From: Salinirussus salinus
GTDB taxonomy: Archaea > Halobacteriota > Halobacteria > Halobacteriales > Haloarculaceae
DNA: 64,000 bases
Direction: 5' to 3'
NCBI RefSeq assembly: GCF_009831455.1
Contig: NZ_WOWO01000003.1
Coordinates: 496,001-560,000, forward strand
Of the stretch, positions 52,604-60,736 are shown piece after piece. Positions within the stretch are counted from its first letter, which is position 1; each line of letters opens with the position of its first letter. The notes below the pieces were generated by a model, which saw only the letters and a program-made list of their open reading frames with translations, did not search any database and was not told the origin of the DNA. A program made the position numbers and the translations under genes.

Positions 52604-52692
52604 ACCTCCGGCGAGGGTTCCGGGCGGGAAAAATCCGGGGTCCGGTGCCACGAGCCGACACGCATAAGCGGCCGGTGGGTCGACTGCCGGGC

Positions 52693-53556
52693 ATGTGGCT
52701 CGACGCCACTCCCGGCCTGCTCGCCGGAGCGGTCGCGCTGGGGGCCGTCCACGGCGTCGAACCCGGCCACGGCTGGCCCGTCGCCGCCTCCTACGCGCTG
52801 GACCGGTCGCACAAGTGGCTCTACGGGTTCGCCGCCAGCCTCGTCATCGGCGTCGGCCACCTCGTCAGTTCCGTCGCGATGGTGCTCGCCTTCTTCTACG
52901 CCAAGTCCTACTTCGACCTCGCGCAGGTCAACGAACCACTGACCGTCGGCGGCCTGGAGGTCGGCGGCCCCGTCAGCCTCGTCGCCGGCGTCCTGCTCAT
53001 CGTGCTCGGCATCCGAGAGTACCGTCACGGACACGACCACTCCCACGGCGACGGCCACTCCCACGCCGGCGAGCACTCCCACGGCGGCCACGACCACGGC
53101 GGGAGCGGACACGCTCACGACCACTCTCACGGCGACGCTCACGCCCGCCACGACCACGGCGGCGCTCACGCCGGACCGCTCGCGCGGGTCCGGGGCGCCC
53201 TGCCGTTCGTGGGGGGCGATGACGGCGACCACTCGCACGGCCACGACCACGGCGACGCCAGCGAGGCCGCCGACCGCGGGATGCTCGGCATCGCGTGGTT
53301 CGCCTTCGTCCTCGGCTTTGCCCACGAGGAGGAGTTCGAGATCATCGCGCTCTGTACCGGCTCCTCGTACTGCCTGGAGCTGATGCTCGCCTACGCGCTG
53401 ACGGTCGTCGCCGGCATCGTCGGTCTGACACTGCTGCTTATCGCCGGCTACAAGCACTTCGAGGAGCGCGTCGAGCGGTACACGCCGTACCTCCCGCTGT
53501 TCTCGGCGGTCGTCCTCGTGGGAATGGGCGTCGGATTCGTTCTCGGGCTGTTCTAG
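52693..53556 (+). CDS. NicO/RcnA-like nickel-cobalt transporter with His-rich loop
   Basis: A 287-aa membrane protein with six hydrophobic helices. HGVEPGHGWPVA in the first helix is the His-containing motif of the family, and GFAHEEEFEIIALC lies near helix 4. A cytoplasmic loop of about 90 residues is packed with His, Asp and Gly (DHSHGDGHSHAGEHSHGGHD), as expected for transition-metal sensing. It probably exports or imports Ni2+ or Co2+. GCATAAGCGG about 27 nt upstream is TATA-like. Confidence 0.88.
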   Translation: MWLDATPGLLAGAVALGAVHGVEPGHGWPVAASYALDRSHKWLYGFAASLVIGVGHLVSSVAMVLAFFYAKSYFDLAQVNEPLTVGGLEVGGPVSLVAGVLLIVLGIREYRHGHDHSHGDGHSHAGEHSHGGHDHGGSGHAHDHSHGDAHARHDHGGAHAGPLARVRGALPFVGGDDGDHSHGHDHGDASEAADRGMLGIAWFAFVLGFAHEEEFEIIALCTGSSYCLELMLAYALTVVAGIVGLTLLLIAGYKHFEERVERYTPYLPLFSAVVLVGMGVGFVLGLF

Positions 53557-53596
53557 GTTCGGGCGCGACCGCAGGCGAGAACTCGCACGCCTGTCG

Positions 53597-54607
53597 CTAC
53601 TCGGGGGCGAGGTGTTCCAGGGTCTCCCGGCGCTCCTCCTCGCCCATCGGGCCGAAGAAGCTCACCTGCACGGTATCCAGCCCGTCGATGGCCTCGAAGC
53701 GCTCGACCTGCTCGCGGGCCTTCTCGGGGGTGCCCGCCGCGACGAGTTCGTCGAGTAGCTCGTCGGGGACGGCCTCGTAGGCGCCCTCGCGGTCGCCGTC
53801 GTGCCAGCGCGCCCTGACCTCCTCGGTGACGTCCTCCCAGCCGGCGTCGGCGATGGCCTTCCGGTAGTAGGGGCCGTACAGCGCGACCATGAAGGCGACG
53901 TGCTGGCGGGCGTACTGGCGGGCCCGCTCGCCGTCTTCCAGGGCGCCACACCGGAAGTTCAGCGAGACGCGGACGTCGTCGACCGAGCGGTCGCCGAGTT
54001 CGGCCCCGCGCTTCAGGTCCTCCATGCGCTCCTCGATGGCCTCCACCGTCAGCAGCTGTGGGACCCAGCCGTCGGCGAAGCGGCCGGCCATCTCGACGGA
54101 CTTGGGGCCGAGCGCGGCGACGTCGACGGGGGCGGGCTCCTCCGGGACCGGGCCCTCGAAGGCCATCCCCTCCGGCGAGAAGAAGTCGCCGTCGTAGTCC
54201 AGACGGTCGCCGGACTGGACCTGCCGGACGATCTCGACGGCCTCCCGGACCTGCCGGAGCGGGCGCTCGAAGTCGACGCCGTGCCAGCGCTCGGCCAGTG
54301 CCGGCGAGGAGGCTCCGATCCGGAGCCGGAAGCGGCCGCCGCTCAGCTCCTGGAGGGTGGCCGCCGTCTGCCCCAGCGTGGAGGGCGTCCGGCTGTACGG
54401 CGAGAGCACGTCGTCGGTGATCCCGATCTCGTCGGTGCGCTCGGCGAGCAGCCCCATGACGATCGGGATCGACCGTCCGGAGGTCTCGCCCATCGAGACG
54501 TAGCCGTAGCCCAGCTCCTCGGCGAACTGGACCATGTCGACGGCGTCCTCGACGTCGTCGTAGGAATTCAGTGGCAGTACCATGTCGCGGCCGTACTCCT
54601 CTGGCAT
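53597..54607 (-). CDS. Luciferase-like (LLM) F420/FMN-dependent oxidoreductase
   Basis: A 336-aa TIM-barrel flavin- or F420-dependent oxidoreductase. FAEELGYGYVSMGE near the N-terminus, TLQELSGGRFRLRIGAS and ALGPKSVEMAGRFADGWVPQ are hallmarks, and PEKAREQVERF follows. In haloarchaea such enzymes probably use F420, which I infer from taxonomy and not from sequence. TCTTTAGCC lies about 28 nt upstream of the chosen ATG (MPEEYGRD). Confidence 0.9.
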   Translation of the reverse strand: MPEEYGRDMVLPLNSYDDVEDAVDMVQFAEELGYGYVSMGETSGRSIPIVMGLLAERTDEIGITDDVLSPYSRTPSTLGQTAATLQELSGGRFRLRIGASSPALAERWHGVDFERPLRQVREAVEIVRQVQSGDRLDYDGDFFSPEGMAFEGPVPEEPAPVDVAALGPKSVEMAGRFADGWVPQLLTVEAIEERMEDLKRGAELGDRSVDDVRVSLNFRCGALEDGERARQYARQHVAFMVALYGPYYRKAIADAGWEDVTEEVRARWHDGDREGAYEAVPDELLDELVAAGTPEKAREQVERFEAIDGLDTVQVSFFGPMGEEERRETLEHLAPE

Positions 54608-54688
54608 ACGACCCCGTACACCCCGGGGGGCTAAAGAAGCAACCCAAATCGAGCCGCCACTCACAGCCCCCTCGCGTGCGGCCCGCGC

Positions 54689-55708
54689 TCACTCACCGGC
54701 CCCGTCGAGCACCCGCCGAAGTGCCCGCCGGTGGAAGGCGACCGACCCCTCGCGGTCGCGTTCGGGATAGGAGGGCCGGGTGACGGCGCCGGCGGTGTCG
54801 ACCGCGCTCGCCGCGACCGCGACGGCCCGGTGGACCGGCCGGACCTCGGGGACGGGCCGCACGCTCCCGTACCCCTCCCGGAACGCCGCCCGGAGCGGCT
54901 CCGGGTCGTCGACGTACCAGTCCACGACCAGATACTCCGCCTTCGCGACCGGGAGCGCGGGCGCGGCCGAAAGCGGCTGCTCCCAGTCCAGCACGGCGGT
55001 GACCGCTCCGTCGCGGTACAGCACGTTCCCCGGCCGGAAGTCCCAGGGAAACAGCGTGGCGGGCGGGTCCGGTTCGGGGAGCGGGCCCGCGAGTAGCTCC
55101 CCGAGCTCCCTCTGGAGGTCGTCGAACGCCGGCGGCAGCCGCCCGACTGCCGCCTGGCCATAGGCGCAGAACCACGTTCCCCACTGGTCCGCGCGCGGCG
55201 TCAGGCCGTCCCCCGTGGCGTCGAGCGGCCCGTACCCCGCAAAGGAGAATGCGTCGTGGACGGCGGCGAGGTGTCGGCCGAACGTCCGGGCGAGCCGGCG
55301 CTGGACGTCGCCGTCGAGCCCGGCGAACCGCTCGTGGAGGTCCTCGCCGCCGACGCGCTCGGTGACGAGATAGTCCGTCCCGCGGACGGTCCCGTCTGCG
55401 AGGACAGCCGGCACTGGCACGTCAGTCCGCTCGCGGAGTGCGCGGAGAACCAGCGCCTCCGCCCGGAGCCCCGCCTGGTCGCTGGTCTCCGCGACCGCCC
55501 CGTCGCCGGTCGCCGCGAGCTGGACGACGACCGGGTCGCCGTGCTCGAAGCGGACCAGCCGCGTCAGCTTTCGGTTTCCCCGACCCAGCTTCTCGATTGC
55601 GGTCGGCTGTCGGTCCGGACAGGCCGCCTCCAGCGCGGCACTGAACGCAGCGGTGTCGGTGACTGCCGTGGCTTCGACATCACCGGGGGGGTCGTCGGGG
55701 TCGGCCAT
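54689..55708 (-). CDS. Aminoglycoside phosphotransferase-family kinase-like protein
   Basis: A 339-aa APH-fold protein. YLVTERVGGEDLHERFAG is the hinge region, LFPWDFRPGNVLYRDG is the Brenner-type catalytic loop (Asp and Asn retained, with Trp where the family often has His-Gly) and VLDWEQP has the metal-binding Asp. It probably phosphorylates a small molecule; resistance to drugs is not implied. Two HAD-phosphatase genes lie immediately upstream on the same strand. Confidence 0.85.
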   Translation of the reverse strand: MADPDDPPGDVEATAVTDTAAFSAALEAACPDRQPTAIEKLGRGNRKLTRLVRFEHGDPVVVQLAATGDGAVAETSDQAGLRAEALVLRALRERTDVPVPAVLADGTVRGTDYLVTERVGGEDLHERFAGLDGDVQRRLARTFGRHLAAVHDAFSFAGYGPLDATGDGLTPRADQWGTWFCAYGQAAVGRLPPAFDDLQRELGELLAGPLPEPDPPATLFPWDFRPGNVLYRDGAVTAVLDWEQPLSAAPALPVAKAEYLVVDWYVDDPEPLRAAFREGYGSVRPVPEVRPVHRAVAVAASAVDTAGAVTRPSYPERDREGSVAFHRRALRRVLDGAGE

Positions 55709-55756
55709 CTCGGCTCCGGTCCGGAAGGGAGGGACGCGGGTGCAAAACGGTGGCGC

Positions 55757-56425
55757 TCACAGCAGGTCGGAGAGGTCGCCGACCGACTCGAGGACGAGGT
55801 CCGGGCAGTACTCGCCGGGGTCGCCACCGTCGTCGACCCAGGCGACCGGGAGACCGGCGTTGTGCGCGCCCGCCACGTCGTACGCCAGCGAGTCGCCGAC
55901 GTACAGGGTCCGCTCGGGCGAGGTCCCCAGGTCGGCGAGCGCGCGCTCGAAGGGCTCGGCGTGTGGCTTCCGGCGGGACAGGTCGCCGGCGTAGACGACG
56001 GGGTCGAGGTCTTCCTCGAGCCCGAGGCTCCGGACTTTCGGGCGCTGGCGGCTGCTCGGTCCGTTGGTCAACAGCCCGGCAGGGCCGCGCGCGGCTGCCC
56101 ACTCGAGGGCCCGCTCGGCGCCGTCGACAAGGGCGACCTGCGTGTTGTCCACGCCCGAAATAAAGGCCTCGGCGAGGGCGACGGCGTCGACGCGGCGGCC
56201 GTGCCTGGCAGCCAGCCGTGCAAACCCGGCTGCGAGGTGGCCGACCTGGTCGTCTGGGTCCGGGGGGCCGTCGAGCAGCGGCCACAGCGCGGCGGGCTCG
56301 CCGAAGGGCTCGACTCCTGCTCGCTCGAAGGCCGCCTCGTAGAGCGCCGCGACGTCCTGGGTGCGCCGGCAGAGCGTCCCGTCCAGGTCGAACAGGACCG
56401 CCTCGATGTCGTCGACAGGGGACAC
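55757..56425 (-). CDS. HAD-superfamily hydrolase (phosphatase-like)
   Basis: A 222-aa HAD protein. FDLDGTLCRR gives the nucleophile Asp and acid/base Asp, LLTNGPSSRQ is motif II, a lysine lies in LSRRKPHAEPF, and LYVGDSLAYDVAGAH is motif IV. The helical cap between residues 20 and 90 is of the C1 type. The GTG start is used. The paralogue next door suggests local duplication. Confidence 0.9.
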   Translation of the reverse strand: MSPVDDIEAVLFDLDGTLCRRTQDVAALYEAAFERAGVEPFGEPAALWPLLDGPPDPDDQVGHLAAGFARLAARHGRRVDAVALAEAFISGVDNTQVALVDGAERALEWAAARGPAGLLTNGPSSRQRPKVRSLGLEEDLDPVVYAGDLSRRKPHAEPFERALADLGTSPERTLYVGDSLAYDVAGAHNAGLPVAWVDDGGDPGEYCPDLVLESVGDLSDLL

Positions 56426-56518
56426 ACCTCCGGTAGGGGTGTCGGCGGCAAAACGCTGCCGGGCGCCCGAGCGACGGCCGGCCGGGTCCGCCGGAGCGGC
56501 CGCGCCGCTGTGGCCGGC

Positions 56519-57181
56519 TCAGCCCGACTCGGCGACCAGCGCGGCCACCTCGTCCAGCCCCTGGACCTCGTAGGTCGGCGTCTCCCCGAGGCTCCGGTCG
56601 GCGTTGTGTGGGCGCCGGAGGAAGGCGGTGTCGACGCCCGCGCGCCGCCCGGCCTCCACGTCGCTCTCGCTGTCGCCGACGTAGAGGGGGTTCTCGAGAG
56701 CCAGGTCAGCCATCGCCTCCTCCAGGTAGGTCGGGCGGGGCTTCTTCCGCGAGAGGCTCTCGCGGGTCGGGGCGCGAGCCCGGACAGTCCCGAACAGGCC
56801 CCGGAGGTCGTAGTGGTCGAGCACCGACTCGACGATCCGGGTCTGGTTGTTGCTGACGATCCCCATCGGCACGTCGAGCTCGCGCAGCCGGGCGGTGTCG
56901 TCGTAGGGGGCCTTCCGGCCTGCGGTGGTCTCAGCGAGCAGCGCATCCCGGACGCGGTCGTCGCGGTGGCGCCACAGCCGCTCGGCGGGGAGGCCGTGCC
57001 GGCGGCTCAGCCCCGCGAGTTCGTCGTTCGAGACGGCGATGGCGAGCGTGTCGACGGCCGACTCGTCGGGCTCGGAGACGCCGGCGTCCAGCAGCGCGTC
57101 GCGGGCGGCCCGGCGCAGCGCCGTCTGGTCGCCCAGCGTGACGACGACGCCGTCGTGGTCGAGCAGGAGTCCGTCGTACAT
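56519..57181 (-). CDS. HAD-superfamily hydrolase
   Basis: A 220-aa HAD protein. LLLDHDGVVVTL carries the two aspartates with the less usual Asp-His-Asp-Gly motif. MGIVSNNQTRIVE is motif II, LSRKKPRPTYLE has the lysine, and LYVGDSESDVEAGRRAG is motif IV. Its ATG directly follows the stop of the bifunctional-nuclease gene (TAGATG), so the two are co-expressed. The substrate is unknown; phosphoglycolate-like phosphatases are a possibility. Confidence 0.9.
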   Translation of the reverse strand: MYDGLLLDHDGVVVTLGDQTALRRAARDALLDAGVSEPDESAVDTLAIAVSNDELAGLSRRHGLPAERLWRHRDDRVRDALLAETTAGRKAPYDDTARLRELDVPMGIVSNNQTRIVESVLDHYDLRGLFGTVRARAPTRESLSRKKPRPTYLEEAMADLALENPLYVGDSESDVEAGRRAGVDTAFLRRPHNADRSLGETPTYEVQGLDEVAALVAESG

Positions 57182-57673
57182 CTATCGGTCGCCGAAGCCG
57201 CCGCCCTCTCCGCCCAGTCCCGGACCCGCCCCGGAGTCGTCGTCGGTCTCGAACTCCTCGGGCGACCGACCGGCCTCGTCGACCACCTCGTCGGAGACGA
57301 TGATGGGGCAGTCGACGCGTAGCGCCAGCGCGATCCCGTCGGAGGGGCGGGCGTCGAAGACCGCCTGCTTGCGCTCCCCGCCGGCGTACTGCTCGGCGTC
57401 GACCTTCGCGTAGAAGGTGCCGTCGGCGAGGTCGTCGATCCGGACGCGGTCGATGGCGGCCCCGAACTCAGCGACCATCTCGACGAACAGGTCGTGGGTC
57501 AGCGGGCGCTCGAACGGTTCCCCCTCCAGGGCGAGCTGCATCGACTGGGCCTGGTCGGAGCTGACGAAGATCGGGACCAGCTCCCCGCGGGCCTCCAGGA
57601 GGACGACCGGCGCGCCGGGACCCTCGTCGCTGACGCCGACGCCGACTCCCTCGACGGTGGCCTCGTGTTCCAT
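57182..57673 (-). CDS. Bifunctional nuclease-family protein (DUF151)
   Basis: A 163-aa protein. LLEARGELVPIFVSSDQAQS, PLTHDLFVEMVAEFGA and DARPSDGIALALRVDCPIIV are the family signatures, the last being the most conserved. The C-terminal 35 residues are a Gly/Asp-rich tail. Some plant and bacterial relatives cut DNA and RNA, but the role in archaea is not established. It is the first gene of a set with the HAD protein. Confidence 0.88.
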   Translation of the reverse strand: MEHEATVEGVGVGVSDEGPGAPVVLLEARGELVPIFVSSDQAQSMQLALEGEPFERPLTHDLFVEMVAEFGAAIDRVRIDDLADGTFYAKVDAEQYAGGERKQAVFDARPSDGIALALRVDCPIIVSDEVVDEAGRSPEEFETDDDSGAGPGLGGEGGGFGDR

Positions 57674-57957
57674 GACTCGGTCAAGGGTGCGAGGGGTGAA
57701 AAGGCTATCCGACCCCCCCAGGTCTCCGTCCCGGACCCGGCTCCCTTTTACCCCGGATCCCCGCGATTGGCGCGCGTCCGACCCGGCCGGTGGCGCGGGC
57801 AGCCGGCGAAACGCGGCCTCCGGGGCTCCCGGCCCGGTCGAGGCCGATTGATCGGCATTGAACGCGGATAAATCCGGCTTAACCGTCCGAAAACCGGCTG
57901 TAGACGGCTTGAGCGCTTGTCCCTTTCATATCCCTCCGGCGGGGAGTGGCGAGTGCA

Positions 57958-58425
57958 ATGGCACCGACCAAGCCCCTCGGCGCGCTGCTCGCGCTGCTCG
58001 TGGTCGCCACCGGGGCGGCCGCGGCCATGCCGGGCAACGCGCCCGTGGACGTTCCGGACCAGGCCGACAACCAGACTGGCGACACGGAAGCGGACGCACA
58101 GGCCGAGATGAACGAGACCGCCGAGGACGAGCGCGACGCTGACGAGGAGCGCCAGGCCGGCAGTCCGCCCGAGGATGTCGCCGGTGAGCGCGGCCCGCCC
58201 GCGGACATGCCCGGGGCCGCGCCCGACTTCGTGAGCGAGATCCACGCGACGATCAACGACTACCTGAGCGGTGCCGTCGAGGACCTCGGGTCGGCGATCA
58301 GCGAGGTCACGCCCGGCGGCGAGACCGGCGGTGACGCCGACGAGGAGACGGGTCAGGACGGTCGGGACGCGACCGAGACGCCCGACAGCGAGGAGACCGA
58401 CCGTCCGGCCGGAACGCCCGCCTGA
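57958..58425 (+). CDS. Secreted acidic protein of unknown function
   Basis: A 155-aa exported protein. The signal peptide KPLGALLALLVVATGAAAA is followed by a very acidic region with one N-x-T sequon and a short conserved-looking core (FVSEIHATINDYLSGAVEDL). TTTCATATCCC about 27-30 nt upstream is a strong TATA box. The promoter region at 57870-57920 has CGGCTTAACCG and CGGCTTGAGCG, partial repeats that may be operators. The spacer 57674-57957 holds nothing else I can support. Confidence 0.7.
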   Translation: MAPTKPLGALLALLVVATGAAAAMPGNAPVDVPDQADNQTGDTEADAQAEMNETAEDERDADEERQAGSPPEDVAGERGPPADMPGAAPDFVSEIHATINDYLSGAVEDLGSAISEVTPGGETGGDADEETGQDGRDATETPDSEETDRPAGTPA

Positions 58426-58542
58426 CGTCACCGGGCTCTCGCCCCACCACTCCACCGCTGACACTCCGCTCTGACACCCGCTGACGCCTCCCGCACGCTG
58501 TGCAAGCGCGGCGCTTTTTTGCCTGCGCCCCGAACCCCGGGT

Positions 58543-58770
58543 ATGGCGACGGCTACGGGGCAGGACGACGGATACCCCATCACCCGCAAGCGGGCGGTGC
58601 TGTGGGCACTCCCCTTCCTCGCGCTGGGGGTCATCAACCTCGTCCTGCTGCTCGGCTGGGGACTCAAACCGCTGTGGGGCTTTCTGATCTTCCCGCCGAT
58701 CGCCTTCGTATCGATACTCTGTTATCTCGCCCTCCGGACCGGCCTGGCGAGCAGCCGGCTCGAGGAGTAG
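58543..58770 (+). CDS. Two-helix small membrane protein (75 aa)
   Basis: After a polar N-terminus (MATATGQDDGYPITRKR), two hydrophobic helices follow (AVLWALPFLALGVINLVLLL and LWGFLIFPPIAFVSILCYLA). CTTTTTTGCC about 27 nt upstream is TATA-like and fixes the ATG. The function is unknown. Confidence 0.7.
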   Translation: MATATGQDDGYPITRKRAVLWALPFLALGVINLVLLLGWGLKPLWGFLIFPPIAFVSILCYLALRTGLASSRLEE

Positions 58771-58795
58771 CGGCCCCTGCCCGCATGCCGGGCGC

Positions 58796-59053
58796 TCAGA
58801 GCAACAGGTCGTCGGCAGCCCCGCGTGCAGCCAGGGCGGCGTCGTCGGCCACCCGGTCCGGGTCCCCGCCCTCCGCGTCGAGGTAGACGTCCACCTCGAG
58901 GACCCCGTCCTCGAAGGTGACAGTCACGTCCAGGTCCCGCACCGCGGCGCGGTCGTACCGCGAGAACACGACGTCCTCGGCGGCCTGCGCGGCGGCCCGG
59001 ACGACCTCGTCGTCGCTCGGCTCGGCCGTGCCGTCGTCGGTGTTGTCTGTCAT
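58796..59053 (-). CDS. DUF3194 protein (prefoldin-linked)
   Basis: An 85-aa protein of the DUF3194 family, which in archaea regularly lies just downstream of the prefoldin beta gene, as here. The segment VTVTFEDGVLEVDVYLDA and the following helix match the family layout. The function is unknown; the constant linkage suggests a role with prefoldin. Confidence 0.85.
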   Translation of the reverse strand: MTDNTDDGTAEPSDDEVVRAAAQAAEDVVFSRYDRAAVRDLDVTVTFEDGVLEVDVYLDAEGGDPDRVADDAALAARGAADDLLL

Positions 59054-59089
59054 CGATGCTGAAAAGAGGGGCGGGGATTCGCCGTCGGA

Positions 59090-59470
59090 TTACGCGCCGC
59101 CGGCCGGGCCGAGCCCGCCGCCGCCGGCACCGCCGAGCATCTGCTGGAGCTCCTCCTGGAGTTCCTCGAACTGGGTCTGGACGCGCTCTTCCTGCTTTTC
59201 GAGGGTCTCGACGCGGACCTGGAGGCTGTCGACTTTCTCCTCCAGGTCCTCCTTGGCTTCGGCGTAGTCGGTCTTCACGAGGAGTTCGCCGACCTCGCGG
59301 TACATGGTGGCGTCCTCGTCGACGTTCTCGAGCTCCTCGAGGGCGGTCTCGGATTCCTCGAGGGTGGTCTCGGCCTGCTGTTTCTGGGCGGCGACCTGCT
59401 GGGCCGTCTCCTGGAGGTCCTGGAGCTCCTCGAGCTTCTCCTGCGCTTCCGGCGGCAGATTCCCTTGCAT
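59090..59470 (-). CDS. pfdB: Prefoldin beta subunit
   Basis: A chaperone subunit of 126 aa that captures unfolded proteins for the thermosome. [20 protein letters not shown] starts the first coiled-coil helix, the beta-hairpin region [19 protein letters not shown] lies in the centre, and a second coiled coil and a Gly-rich tail follow. GTTTATCC about 27 nt upstream gives a leaderless start at this ATG; the longer in-frame extension is not translated. Confidence 0.95.
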   Translation of the reverse strand: MQGNLPPEAQEKLEELQDLQETAQQVAAQKQQAETTLEESETALEELENVDEDATMYREVGELLVKTDYAEAKEDLEEKVDSLQVRVETLEKQEERVQTQFEELQEELQQMLGGAGGGGLGPAGGA

Positions 59471-59513
59471 GTCCGTCACCTCGTGACCCGCAGGGATAAA
59501 CCCAAGCTTTCGG

Positions 59514-59837
59514 TCATCCGGCGGCTCCGTCCCCGTCTCGGTCGACACCCGGCCTGCTGTCGTCGCCACTGTCGCCCTCCCCGCCTGTGGACCCGCTCCC
59601 GCCAGCTCCGCCGGCTCGCTCGGCCACGTCGACCAGCCCGAGCCAGGTGTTCAGCCCGGCCCGCAGTGCCGTCAGGTCGGTCGCCCGGACCGTGACTTCG
59701 AGGGTGTCGCCCTCGCGGGCCAGCCCGACTGTCGTCCGGTCACCGTCGATATCGCCGACCTCCGGGCGGAGCGCCCGCTCGACGCGGCGGGCGCGCTCGG
59801 GAGTGTCGTAGACGGCAGAGAAGACGGCTTCGTTCAC
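59514..59837 (-). CDS. pcc1: KEOPS complex subunit Pcc1-like protein
   Basis: A 107-aa protein of the Pcc1 family, the dimerising subunit of the KEOPS complex that makes t6A37 in tRNAs. [20 protein letters not shown] and [20 protein letters not shown] are the core. The last 35 residues are a Gly/Ser/Asp tail. Its place between rpoP and pfdB is the usual archaeal order, which supports the assignment. Confidence 0.87.
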   Translation of the reverse strand: MNEAVFSAVYDTPERARRVERALRPEVGDIDGDRTTVGLAREGDTLEVTVRATDLTALRAGLNTWLGLVDVAERAGGAGGSGSTGGEGDSGDDSRPGVDRDGDGAAG

Positions 59838-59885
59838 GGTCCGTTCACAGAGTGTCGGCTCCGGCCTCCTGGCCGACAGTCGGGG

Positions 59886-60020
59886 TCAGTTGACCTCGAC
59901 TTCCTTGACGTCGCGGCTGCGCTCCTTCAGGAGCACGCGGTGGCCGCAGTAGGGGCAGCGAACGCCGCCGTACTCGTCGAGGGTGACGTCGCGCTTGCAG
60001 CGGGCGCACTTGTAGCTCAT
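59886..60020 (-). CDS. rpoP: RNA polymerase subunit P
   Basis: A 44-aa zinc-ribbon subunit of archaeal RNA polymerase (counterpart of eukaryotic Rpb12). [19 protein letters not shown] and [15 protein letters not shown] carry the two Cys pairs. It overlaps the eL43 gene by 4 bp (ATGA). Confidence 0.96.
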   Translation of the reverse strand: MSYKCARCKRDVTLDEYGGVRCPYCGHRVLLKERSRDVKEVEVN

Positions 60021-60298
60021 TCCTCGGCGTCCTCGGCGAGTGCCGCGCGGATCGACCGGTTGACGGTGCGGCCGGCGGGCGTCTCCGGGCGGTAGGCCCC
60101 CCCGGTGTAGGTGTGTCCGCAGTAGCTACACTCCCAGACGCCGGTGCCCTGCCGCGAGACCCGGTCCTCGCCGCACTCGGGGCAGGTGTGGTCGTCGTTC
60201 GTGTCCCTCTCGATCTCGGCGACCCGTCGTCGGGCGACCCGGCCGTAGCGGGCCCCGAAGCGGCCGGCGCTGCCGACGCTACCGCGCTGTTCGCTCAT
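60017..60298 (-). CDS. rpl37ae: Large ribosomal subunit protein eL43 (L37ae)
   Basis: A zinc-binding ribosomal protein of 93 aa. [19 protein letters not shown] binds rRNA, and TCPECGEDR with [15 protein letters not shown] forms the zinc ribbon. It leads the cluster eL43 - rpoP - pcc1 - pfdB - DUF3194. A clear TATA box, GTTTATACC, lies about 30 nt before the ATG. Confidence 0.96.
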   Translation of the reverse strand: MSEQRGSVGSAGRFGARYGRVARRRVAEIERDTNDDHTCPECGEDRVSRQGTGVWECSYCGHTYTGGAYRPETPAGRTVNRSIRAALAEDAEE

Positions 60299-60323
60299 GG
60301 TGACACACCATCCGGCAGGCGGC

Positions 60324-60336
60324 GGTATAAACGCTA
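60324..60336 (-). promoter_or_regulatory. TATA box of the eL43-rpoP cluster
   Basis: GCGTTTATACCGC on the minus strand lies about 30 nt upstream of the eL43 start. It is one of the clearest archaeal promoter elements in the window and probably drives the first two or three genes. Confidence 0.65.
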
Positions 60337-60407
60337 CGAGTCCGAACCGCGCGCCACAGGCCCGGACTGGGCGGTCCGGGTCCGGGCCCCCAGCGAGAGC
60401 GCGGCCG

Positions 60408-60668
60408 CTACTCGGGCCGGTCACCCTCCCCGGTCCACCTGACCTCGTACTCGAGCTCGTAGCGCTGCTCCCCGGTCTCCGAGTCCGTGAGCACCTCGAG
60501 TTCGACCTCGAACCGGGGGTTCTCGGGGACTGCAACCTCCCGGCTGTCAGTGTCGCTCTCCAGGGTCACGGACCCGGATTCGACCCCTTCGGCAGCGCCG
60601 CGCAGCGCCTCTGCGACCTCGGTCCGCGAAAGCCGTCTCTCGGTCTTGAACAGCTGTTCTTCGGGCAT
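60408..60668 (-). CDS. Amphi-Trp domain protein
   Basis: An 86-aa protein matching the amphi-Trp family: [20 protein letters not shown], then [16 protein letters not shown] and a closing YELEYEVRW with the hallmark Trp. The function is not known. CTATATGTATATCC about 30 nt upstream is a double TATA-like element. The gene is followed by the eL43 cluster but probably has its own transcript. Confidence 0.83.
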   Translation of the reverse strand: MPEEQLFKTERRLSRTEVAEALRGAAEGVESGSVTLESDTDSREVAVPENPRFEVELEVLTDSETGEQRYELEYEVRWTGEGDRPE

Positions 60669-60736
60669 CTAGTGTGGCTACGCTCGCCGCCCGGATATAC
60701 ATATAGGCCGTGCTACACGAGTGGGGATGCGGGCGC

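Noticed and set aside
53030-53260. Possible minisatellite or CRISPR-like repeat in the transporter gene
   Set aside because: The repetition is codon-level His/Asp/Gly repetition of a metal-binding loop, not regularly spaced identical repeats with spacers.
55256-57322. Plus-strand frame of about 690 codons opposite the kinase-like and HAD genes
   Set aside because: It spans the reverse complement of three genes with complete catalytic motifs, and long open antisense frames are expected at this GC content.
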